From positions 1 to 28,913 of the forward strand of contig JAAMXP010002611.1 in NCBI GenBank assembly GCA_019693395.1: 28,913 nucleotides of DNA, given 5' to 3'. The position numbers and the translations under genes were made by a program. Shown piece after piece: positions 21,139 through 28,913 of the stretch. The DNA is from Ettlia oleoabundans (taxonomy: Eukaryota > Chlorophyta > Chlorophyceae > Chlamydomonadales). Each line of letters opens with the position of its first letter. Position 1 is the first letter of the stretch. Below the pieces are notes generated by a model, which saw nothing but the letters and a program-made list of their open reading frames with translations, made no database searches and was not told the origin of the DNA.

Positions 21139-24100
21139 ATGACAGTCCATGTGCGGCTATGCTTTGCCGTGGAATGCACGGCACGGCTATCGCCGCTTTG
21201 GGTCAGCGTTATCAAGGGGGCCATCGAGCCTCTGCTGGCCCATTACGGTTCCATGCCGGGCCTTGAGCTGGCGGTGGTGCTGTTTGGGGCGCACCCACCT
21301 CAAAGCCTGGCAACAGTGGAGTCTAGCTTTGGCTGGTTAAGGAGCCTGGAGCAGTTTTGGCATTTGGTGGACGAGCTTGAGTTCATGGGTGGCGGGGCTC
21401 AGCCGGTAGTGCTGGCTGAGGCGCTCCTAGAGGTGGCATCGCTGTTTGCAGCACCCGAGATGGCTGGCGGCCCTGCAGCTGCTGAGCAGCACTGCCTGGT
21501 GTGCCTGGCCTCGGAGCCGTCAATCAATCCTGTGCCTTGGCCCATCCATGAAGATTGCTGCATGGTGAGATGGTGTCCCTGGCCTACACCCAGTGCACTG
21601 CTGCTGCTCTTTGCACTCATGCCTGCTGCCAATCCACGGTGGTTGAACCAGACTGTCGTGTCAGCAGCCCCTGCTGTCCCTGTGTACCGCCTCACTCCCA
21701 TCAACTCAACTTCCATGCGGCACCTGCAGGCCAGGCTGCCGGGACTGGCAACATCTGTTGAGCTGTGCCGCGCCTTGTGCGGTCGAGGCATTCAGCTTGG
21801 CTTTGCGGGGGGAGGCATGCTGTCCAGCACACCCCTGCTGTGGCACATTGCCAACCTGGCATCAGATATGCCCCTTAGGTGAGCATGCCGGCCGCGGCAT
21901 GCATCATGCTGCGCCATGCTGTGGTGCATATCTTCTGACTGGTTTGGGGATGTTTGCTGCTGCATTTCTCACGAGTACAGCACAGTAGCTTGCAGTCCAG
22001 CACTGCTGCCATTGCCCTTGTGCAGCCTGGCTGAAGCGAAGGTGGATCAGCTGAAGCAGAGGCAGGATGGCACGCTGCAGCGGCTGCTAGGGTGTGCTGC
22101 CACCCTGCCCGGTGGCGCTATGGTTGTCCTGCCCTCATGGCCCCAAGCCCTCGAGGTGTGTCCAGGATTATAGTTTGCATTCTTATGCAATACAGAGTTT
22201 GCACTTGCTTTCAGAAAGGGGCAGAGACTTTGTGTCCCTGCCTTGATTTTTATACAAATGATGTCACCGCTCCAGGTGTTAGCCCCCTGTTCAATCACTC
22301 CCATGCCTTTGCACCGGCTTGGGGGTGTTTCAGGTGGTGATCAAAGCAGGTGGCAAGCCTCTGCCATCAAGCTCGGCATTAACGGCTGGCAGCAAGTCTC
22401 TGGGTGGGTGGCTGCCCCTGGCGCATGGCAACTGCGCGGGATGGCTCACTGTCCTGGCGCTCCGCCAGCCTGCCCTTTCAAGGCAACCTCCAGAGCAACT
22501 TACACGCGAGAATAACGCTCAATTGTTATCTTATCATTGCCACTAATGCTGCTCTATCTTTGCTATCTGTCATGCAGCAGGCGGCCTGGAGGGTGGTGCT
22601 GGCGGCGTTGCTGAGCTAGCCCTGGGCACCGACAGCCTGGAACTGCTGCCGTGTCAAACACATGACCCAACAGCCAAGCGGGCAAGGCTGGGTGCCGCCT
22701 CCTGCCCCTTGCCAGCAGCAGCAGGAGTGGTAGTGGTAGGGCCAGGCGCAGGCGCACCAGCCAGCCCTGGTGATGCTGCAGCGGGATCTCTTCTGCCTGG
22801 GGCCGCGACAATGCCTCCAGGCGGGGCCATGCTGCCGCAACCGCCCCAGCAGCAATCCGGAGTAGCAGCGGCGGGCGGCATGCAGTGGATGCCGCCTGTT
22901 GCGGCAGAGCCGTCCCCTCCACTGTCACTGGCTACCAAGCCAACGCCGCCGCTGTCAGCTTCACCTGGGAGCTTCCTGGAGGTATTGAATGCCGAGATTT
23001 TGATGTCTCCCGAGGATGCCTCCCCCATGCAAGACTCCATGATGACAGCCATGATGCAGCAGGCGGCAACCGCTGCCATTCAGCAGCCCATGCAGCAGCC
23101 CTCGGTGCAGGGCCTGCCGCTGCCGCCCATCCAGCAGCCGCAGCCTGAGCCGCCAGTAACACACTACCAGCATCACTCAATGCCGCCTCCGCAGTCGCAG
23201 CAACACCATGCGTATGGTGCAGCCCCGCCTGTTGGAGCAGGCACCAGCGCTCCTCCAGCCGCGGGCGGCAGCAAGTATGCACTCATCCACACAGCTGAGG
23301 TTGCACTGGCACAGAAGGCCACGCAGAGCGGCAGCTTGGTGCTTGGGATGGGGCAGGCAAGTGCCCCTCTGCTGCCTGCTGCGCCTGTCATGCTCTATCT
23401 TCCGTACAGCAGATGCAGATGCAAATCACACACTACCGCACCAAACGACTGGTGCCTGCACCATGCTATGCAATGACTTGCCATCCTCCCTGCCTCACAC
23501 GCGTTGCATGTATGTATGCACGCTCGCGTGTAGGTTCTGGCCCCGCACAAGCATGCTGCTACGCTCAAGGCCATGGCCTGGCCTCGAGAGCTGCTCATTG
23601 CTAAGAACATTGCAATGGAAAGTGCCAAAACCGTGATAGCCAGCAAGCGCGGCAGCTGTATGTCCACGCTACTCAAAGTGCAGTATGCTTCCCGGGAGGC
23701 TCGGGTGCGCTCTGCTGCCGATCTGCGCGCTGCACGCTTGTCAATCAGCCAGCCAGCCAGCTAGCAAACGTTGCATTGGCGGCTTAGTTTTCGCTTGAGG
23801 CTTTGTGCTGTTTGCATGTGCAGCATGCTTTGGCGTGCATGGCAGCCACCATGCATATCATAAATGGTTTCACTGGCTGACCATTTGCTGCTGGTGTGCC
23901 CCTGCCTTTGCTTCAACACCATGTTTTGCATCAACACAATGCATAACATAGGTTTGGTTTGCGGATCAGCCCATTGTCCCTGCTCTTGTCCTGAGCCACC
24001 TGCGCGTTACAGAGATTATAAGCATGGTTATAGTTTGTTATTCAAACGACAAGCCTGATGATATCAGTGGCTGCCCTTGGCTGCAGGGCTTTCCTGAGCG

Positions 24101-24239
24101 GCTGAGGCAGGCGGGGGCTGCTGGGCTGGTGTCCCTGCACGGCGCCATGGGGGTGCTGGTGCCGCTGGCAAACCCCGACTCGCAGGAAATGATGCTGCAG
24201 CTGGTGGTTGTGCCCACCTCAAATGGGTCCGGCAGCTAG
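21139..24239 (+). CDS. MED25: MED25/PFT1-like Mediator subunit
   Basis: Likely a Mediator tail subunit that contacts transcriptional activators in the nucleus. Seven exons: 21139-21564, 21730-21878, 22026-22155, 22334-22403, 22578-23356, 23534-23677, 24087-24239; about 616 aa. The N-terminal 142 residues resemble the MED25 von Willebrand A domain: FAVECTARLSPLWVSVIKG, LELAVVLFGAH, ELEFMGGGAQPVVLAEALLE, HCLVCLASEP. Exon 5 is a long low-complexity Ala/Pro/Gln/Met-rich linker with repeated QQPMQQP-like runs. The C-terminus (WPRELLIAKNIAMES to LRQAGAAGLVSLHGAMGVLV) has the order expected of the activator-interaction (ACID) domain but is divergent. Intron 5 has a GC donor (CAG|GCAAGT). The exon 6 donor is uncertain: 23677 is one of at least two frame-keeping choices. 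The assignment rests on domain order and short matches, so it is less secure than those of SPB1 or ABCG. Confidence 0.62.
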
Positions 24240-24580
24240 GCCAACAACCCACCTTGATTTGTATCTTCAAACCCTAGCTGCTCCCGCTCTAGCCCAACAC
24301 TGCCTGTGGCCTGAGGGGTTACACTTGTCCTTCACCCACCTTTACCAGGCCTGCCAGAGGAGCTGGTTGTTGTTGTTTGTATTTACTTGTATTTACAACA
24401 TGCGTTCAAGTTGTACATTCATTTGAAAGTCTGCTGTCAACATACACTGTAGGCACTGTCTTGCTTCATTTGTTGGGCCTAAACATAACCCGCGACACTG
24501 TGAGCCTGTGTGCCAAGGGTGCCTCACTTGGTTATAAAGCTGGGGACGCTGGTGCCTGCAGTGAAGCACTCACATTGTTT
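24240..24580. other. Convergent intergenic region, MED25-like and FolB 3' ends
   Basis: 341 bases between two facing stop codons. A minus-strand TGTAA signal (TTACA at 24393-24397) lies about 185 nt past the dihydroneopterin aldolase stop. No plus-strand TGTAA was found for the MED25-like gene. Nothing else seen. Confidence 0.45.
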
Positions 24581-25518
24581 TCAAACTTTGGCTTGCCCCC
24601 TTCGCCGCGTGATCTCTACTCCAAGGGACTGCAGCACACCACTTATGGCCACCTGGGGCTTGCTAATGCTCACTGTCACGGCAGCCACCCCTGGATGCTG
24701 CTCCAGCACACTGCCTGCAATGCGCTCCGCCACCGCCTCTACTAGCTGCTGTGGTGGACCCTCCACAATCTCACGTATATCTCTGCACACAGATGCAGTT
24801 CGTGTGTGAGACGTGGACTCGATACAACAGTGGCTTGTATATTTTTAAAGTAGTTGGGAGGAATAGCCAAGCGCAAAACGGTGATCAGCATGCACCCCAT
24901 ATGTGTGCTGTTACGTTCCACCTTTCACCCTGCCGGACCATTGTTGCATGCTAGGAATCATAGAGTTGCAGGCAACGAGTGTTGGTACCCAAGCATCCAT
25001 ATGCATCACTGCCATGCCATCACCATGGCCTCTCAATCACTCACTCGTACACTTGCGCGTAGTTTACAGTGCGTCGCAAGTCATCACTGCGCCCCGCCTT
25101 GGACAGATCAGTCATCAGCGTGGCATCCACCACAAACTTTTGCCCCAGCTTGTTCTCCTGCAGGTGCTATGATAAGTTGCAACCCAGAGTGGGTGGCAAA
25201 TACGGCAAGGGTGATGCACACGGGCAGCTGTCATGGGCCAGCCAGGAACCAGGCACCTAACCCTCTCACCTCGGGATACACTCCATGGTAACCATGAAAG
25301 ACTAGGCCTCGCATCAGTATTTTGTCCAGCGACTGTTCTGTGGACTGGCTGCTGGCAAAGCGACGCGACCCTGCTGCAGCTACTGCCGCCGCCGTTGCCG
25401 TGGCGGCTGTGGGGACCCAGGTGGTCTGCGTACAGGGAGTGTGACAATATACCCCTACGTCCAACATGCACGTGATATCACGCGATCTGCATTGGGGGAA
25501 GTCTCCAGCACCTGACAT
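24581..25518 (-). CDS. FOLB: Dihydroneopterin aldolase (folate biosynthesis)
   Basis: Cleaves 7,8-dihydroneopterin to 6-hydroxymethyl-dihydropterin and glycolaldehyde. Three exons in phase: 25518-25270 (start uncertain), 25157-25045 and 24782-24581. Landmarks are LMRGLVFHGYHGVYPEENK (the Glu of YPEE binds the pterin), GQKFVVDATLMTDLSKAGRS, DDLRRTVNYAQVYE (active-site-region Tyr), REIVEGPPQQLVEAVAERIA and VSISKPQVAISGVLQSLGVE (the conserved Lys). It is a stand-alone FolB, as in plants, rather than a fusion with later enzymes. Several Met codons are possible (25518 and 25467); the segment before the catalytic domain is Ala-rich and ends GSRRFASSQ, which resembles an organelle targeting peptide. 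An alternative acceptor (ccccacag at about 25410) hints that the true 5' exon might lie elsewhere, but I could not build one in phase. Confidence 0.92.
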
Positions 25519-25799
25519 AGCCCCGCCAAACGTGCCGCCAACATCGAGAATGCCAGCCGTTCTCCCCGGCAACTTGATCCGCCCAATGTTCGTGTTTTTG
25601 ATATCTTGCTAGCTAAATGTGCTTCTAAACCCCTGCCTATGTAGACGCCCAGTCATCATGCGATAGCACTGGTGCCATTGACGCCCAGTCAGCACAATGC
25701 ACACGTGATCAGCATGAACATATCTCCTGTAGTGAGCTTATGAGCACTCTATGGCAGTGACGGCCCGTGGTTTTGGCAGCGGCAGACCAGGGTTTCGAC

Positions 25800-27190
25800 C
25801 TATCTGTTCAAAGCGCCAATCGAGGTGCAAGACCTGATCGTGAAGGCTCTGCCGCCACAAGACATGTGTTGAAGGCTGATGGCATGACGCCAATGCCAAC
25901 ACCCATATTCAACTTGCCGACGATTGCCTAGCGGCGTCATGGCACATGCAAGGCTCTGCGTGAAGCCAGCAAGCGGTGGTTCAAGGCCAATGTGGTGCTA
26001 AAGTCTAAGGGTGTTGACAATAAGAGCTGATTGAATAGTTATCAGAACACCAAGGTAAACAGCTTCGTAAGGTTTGCCGCCACAGGCCTGGCGATGCTCA
26101 GGGGTGCCATGCGATGATGGGTCACCTTGCACCTTGTTGTTTCAGCTGTTTGTGCTTCAGGAAAATGTCAGCATTCGCCAATCGCGAGAGAGCAAAAGAA
26201 ATAATGCATGCGCTTCCAACATATCGTAACAATGCCAATGATGGGATGCGGAGAGAGCCTGGTGTTGTCACAGCTCATGCCCGCCTGACCAGCCTGCAGA
26301 TTCCCACCAGGAACAGCTTAATGGCAGCATAGAGCATATATTGCAGCAAAAATACACGTCTAAGGTATCTTATGCTGGAGTACTGCGGCCTTGCACAGCT
26401 GCCAGAAGCGCTGTCTGCACTACCAGGGCTCTGTGAGCTGTGCATCACAGAGCACACAATCACCGACGGCCAGCAACACCTGAGGGCACTTACCCAGCTG
26501 TAGAAGCTGCAGCTTTATTACTGGTAGTTCTGCAAAGATCCTCGCGCGGGCGGCACAGCTGATGTAGCTCACCTTCCCGGATCTCTGGTTGCGAATGATG
26601 CCATGGAGCAGGCTCACCATCTAGCACCCCTGCAGCAGCTCCAGCACCTGAAATTCTGCGACACCTGCCATATTGAGGTGCCGCCAGCAATCGCTGCCAT
26701 GACAACGCTGACCAGCCTGGACCTCTGTGACATTCACATCTCAGGCGGTTGGGATCGCTTGCAGCACTTGATGCAGCTGCAGCAGTTGCGCATGCATGAC
26801 ACCGGCTTTCAGGAGCTGCCGGCAGCAGTGTCGGCCCCGGCAGGCCTGATGTTGCTACGGGCTCAGCCCAACGCCCGCTACACTGATGTGAAGGCCAGCA
26901 TCAGCGGCGGGTATGAGCACCTACCTACAGTGACTCAGCTGAAAACTTGGACTTGATCGATATCTGACGGATGTAGTACCAGGTGCTGCCTGCCATGGCA
27001 CTGCTGGCGCACCTGCACCCCAATCACCTGCTGTCTTTGCACGACCGTCCGCCGCTGCAGCTCCTGCGCTTCCATGGCGCCCTACTGCCTGAGTTGTGGT
27101 CCCTTTTTGTTTTAACACCACAGTTTGCACTTCCCATGTTTGGGCACTTGTGTTTTGCCCCCGCTGAGCACCACCTGCTCAGCAGGGGGT
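25800..27190 (+). pseudogene. Decayed F-box-like / LRR gene
   Basis: Pieces of the same architecture as the gene at 9713-11305 lie in order on the plus strand but in broken frames. An F-box-like stretch reads VQDLIVKALPPQDM (about 25823-25866) and then ALREASKRWFKANVVLKSKG (from about 25950). LRR segments follow: RLTSLQIP near 26283, LPEALSALPGLCELCI near 26400, and the best piece at 26603-26956 (LQQLQHLKFCDTCHIEVPPA, TTLTSLDLCDIHISG, LMQLQQLRMHDTGFQELPAA). In the single frame that links 26370-26956, in-frame TAG codons occur at 26501 and 26525. The first cannot be removed by a GT-started intron, because none begins before it in a useful place. A last LRR-like fragment lies at 26983-27115. 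Either a pseudogene or a gene whose intron structure I cannot rebuild. Confidence 0.55.
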
Positions 27191-27603
27191 AGGGAGCCAG
27201 AGTGCAAGAATTCTCTGCTGCATAGCCCTCGGCGTTGCCTATGTACATACTCGGCGCGCATATTATGTTTCTTGTACATATTATGTTTCTTGTACTTGCA
27301 TCTTCGCAGCCCTCTTACTGTATTCCTTTGCTGGCCTTGCCTTTCTTTGCGTGAATGCCCCGTTCCGGCCCATGTTGTTAGCCCGTCTACTGTTTCATTG
27401 TTTGAATAGCTGTGAGTTTGCCAGACAAAAGCGCACAAAAAGTGCACAAGGGGTGACAGAGCAAACACCAGGGCACAGGCAGCTGCTGGCCTACAGGCAG
27501 AACCATCACCGCTGGAATGACACATCCTGTGAACCGCGCTTCACCAAATTCTAGCATATGCTGGAGTGGCCCACATTCAAGTAAGAATGCAACTACGTGC
27601 GAT
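27191..27603. other. Intergenic region with a small tandem repeat
   Basis: About 410 bases between the decayed LRR gene and the stop of the Gln-rich gene. It is relatively AT-rich and holds the 18-bp duplication listed separately. No RNA gene or coding signal recognised. Confidence 0.4.
27259..27294. repeat. 18-bp tandem duplication
   Basis: Two exact copies of CATATTATGTTTCTTGTA, back to back, in intergenic DNA. Confidence 0.9.
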
Positions 27604-28908
27604 TTATAGCTGTGAGCTGCCCAGCAGACTGACCAGGTGCCCGTCTGTGGCTGCCATGGCGGCAACTGCAGCTATCTGCTTCTGGTACACGTGTTCCAGG
27701 CTAGGCAGTGGCAACTTGTTGCGACGCTGCTGACTGTCCAGTGCCAGTTTCTGCTTCAGCAGGGCCTCCACCCACTCTATCGACGCATCCAGCTCTCGCA
27801 CAAGAACATCTGCGGCTGCGGCCTGCTGCTGTGCATGCTGAGGCGCCAGCAGGCTGCGCTTCACATCGGCGTCGCCTGGTGGCAGGCCCCCCTGCTGCAC
27901 TGCTTGCCGCACGCCCTCGCACACCTGCTGCTGCAGCACCCCGAGCAAATGGCGGCTGTCGGCCTGCAGTTGCAGTTCTGCAAACTGCTTGCTGTGCTGT
28001 GTGATGCTGGCAGTGGCCGCCACCTCTGCTGCCGGCACGCTGCCCGCTGTCATAGCGGTTGCATTGCTTGGTGAATGCGCCCCCTTGAGCATGAACGTCA
28101 CCTGGCTGCCGCTCGGTCCTGATCCTGTCTGAGGCTGTGCAGGAACAAAGCCCAGGTGGTCCTGCAGGATGCGCTGCAGGCAGCTCAAATCCAGCTTCTC
28201 CGCCTCTACCGCCAGCACTAGGCTGTGCTGCTCATCATGTCCCTCAGCTGGTTGGAGCGGGTTCTTTGAGTGGCTCCTCACCCAATCTGCCCGCCTGAGC
28301 TGCACCCTGCCTAGGTGCGTGGGCGGCGCTGCCACAGCTGGTCCGCTCAGCACTTCTGCACCACATATGCTTGCTGCCTGACCCTGACCAGCTGCCTGCT
28401 CTATTACAAGAAACACGTCAGCCCACAGGTCTTCCCCAGGTGGCATCTGCTGCTGCTGCTGCTGCTGCTGCAGTACATCTAATGTGCTAGTCAGCTGCAC
28501 TTGCACAGCTGCTGCCTCGGGCGCGACGTTGTTGGCCCTGCTCCTGGCCTCCTCGTTGCCGCTGCCGAGCAGGTTGCACTGCTGCTGTCTGCACACCAGG
28601 CTGGCAACCGGGCTGGCGGCCACCAGCGCGGCCCCGCCGCTGCTCACATGATGCTGCAGCTGTGCAGGGATGGTCACAACAGCCCGCAGCGACCACTGGC
28701 CACCTGCACATTCTGCTTGCAGGCTCTCCACTTTGACTCTTCTGTCCTGCTGGCCCATCTGCCCGCTTTGCTGACAGTTCAGCCTGCTGCTGCATGGCCT
28801 CCCAACCTGCTGTGTGTGCCAGGAGGCACCGCAATGCTCATCCAGCACAGACTCGCCCCGTGCCAGAAGATCCTCTTTCTGCTGCTGCAGGCATTGCATG
28901 CGCAGCAC
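27604..28908 (-). CDS. Last exon of an unidentified Gln/Ala-rich protein
   Basis: A 434-codon open frame runs from the right edge to a stop at 27604. The bases at 28909-28913 read TGCAG on the coding strand, a splice acceptor like those used throughout the window, so this is probably the 3'-terminal exon of a gene lying mostly outside. I do not recognise the protein. It has a mixed N-terminal part with WSLRAVVTIPAQLQHH, a run of eight Gln, then VEAEKLDLSCLQRILQDHLG and a long helical, coiled-coil-like C-terminal third (HSKQFAELQLQADSRHLLGV, ELDASIEWVEALLKQKLALD, LPSLEHVYQKQIAAVAAMAA). The length of uninterrupted frame, together with strand bias toward charged/helical periodicity, argues for real coding sequence. 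No function is proposed. Confidence 0.55.
   Translation of the reverse strand: MLRMQCLQQQKEDLLARGESVLDEHCGASWHTQQVGRPCSSRLNCQQSGQMGQQDRRVKVESLQAECAGGQWSLRAVVTIPAQLQHHVSSGGAALVAASPVASLVCRQQQCNLLGSGNEEARSRANNVAPEAAAVQVQLTSTLDVLQQQQQQQQMPPGEDLWADVFLVIEQAAGQGQAASICGAEVLSGPAVAAPPTHLGRVQLRRADWVRSHSKNPLQPAEGHDEQHSLVLAVEAEKLDLSCLQRILQDHLGFVPAQPQTGSGPSGSQVTFMLKGAHSPSNATAMTAGSVPAAEVAATASITQHSKQFAELQLQADSRHLLGVLQQQVCEGVRQAVQQGGLPPGDADVKRSLLAPQHAQQQAAAADVLVRELDASIEWVEALLKQKLALDSQQRRNKLPLPSLEHVYQKQIAAVAAMAATDGHLVSLLGSSQL
28447..28470. repeat. (CTG)8 / (CAG)8 trinucleotide repeat
   Basis: Eight CTG units on the plus strand encode eight Gln in the minus-strand exon at 27604-28908. It is a pure repeat and therefore a likely length polymorphism. 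Confidence 0.9.
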
Positions 28909-28913
28909 CTGCA

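Noticed and set aside
1..28913. Prokaryotic features: operons, CRISPR arrays, insertion sequences, phage genes
   Set aside because: Dense spliceosomal introns and eukaryote-specific families mark this as nuclear DNA; I saw no regularly spaced repeats, transposase or phage motifs.

Overview
The window is nuclear DNA of a green alga (Chlorophyta; probably a trebouxiophyte-type alga, although the class is a guess). The evidence is moderately GC-rich sequence, very intron-dense genes with GT-AG introns that mostly end in ctgcag or tgcag, TGTAA 3'-end signals behind several genes, and plant/algal gene families. All gene models below were spliced by eye from reading-frame and phase continuity, so distances are exact but individual splice sites may be off.

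Layout from left to right: a polysaccharide (chitin-type) deacetylase on the minus strand, running off the left edge (30-1067). SPB1, the FtsJ-type rRNA 2'-O-methyltransferase of 60S assembly, in 18 exons on the plus strand (1484-9508). An F-box-like/leucine-rich-repeat gene on the minus strand (9713-11305). An ABCG half-transporter in 20 exons on the minus strand (11742-18071, 768 aa). A ZNG1/COG0523 zinc-chaperone GTPase on the minus strand (18542-20701, 451 aa). A divergently transcribed MED25-like Mediator subunit on the plus strand (21139-24239). Dihydroneopterin aldolase of folate synthesis on the minus strand (24581-about 25518). A decayed F-box-like/LRR gene on the plus strand (about 25800-27190). 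The last exon of an unidentified Gln/Ala-rich protein on the minus strand, entering from the right edge (27604-28908).

The most interesting content is inside SPB1. Two of its introns carry five box C/D snoRNA-like units in two families: two copies at 3991-4313 and three copies at 8107-8503. Each unit has C-like and D boxes and flanking bases that can pair, and the paired flanks differ in sequence between copies (compensatory). The three-copy family has an antisense element ending at box D that is complementary to the conserved small-subunit rRNA segment around ATACCGTCC; the box D+5 rule points to the base equivalent to yeast 18S C1007. The two-copy family has an element complementary to the large-subunit rRNA segment CCTGTTGAG near the peptidyl transferase centre. 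The gene for a protein-guided rRNA 2'-O-methyltransferase therefore appears to host RNA guides for other rRNA 2'-O-methylations. The rRNA comparisons are from memory and need checking against this alga's own rRNA.

The genes do not form a pathway cluster; this is ordinary eukaryotic gene order. Three GC-AG introns (in SPB1, ABCG and MED25), a 27-nt microexon just before Walker B in the ABCG gene, and an unresolved junction in the LRR gene are the other notable points.
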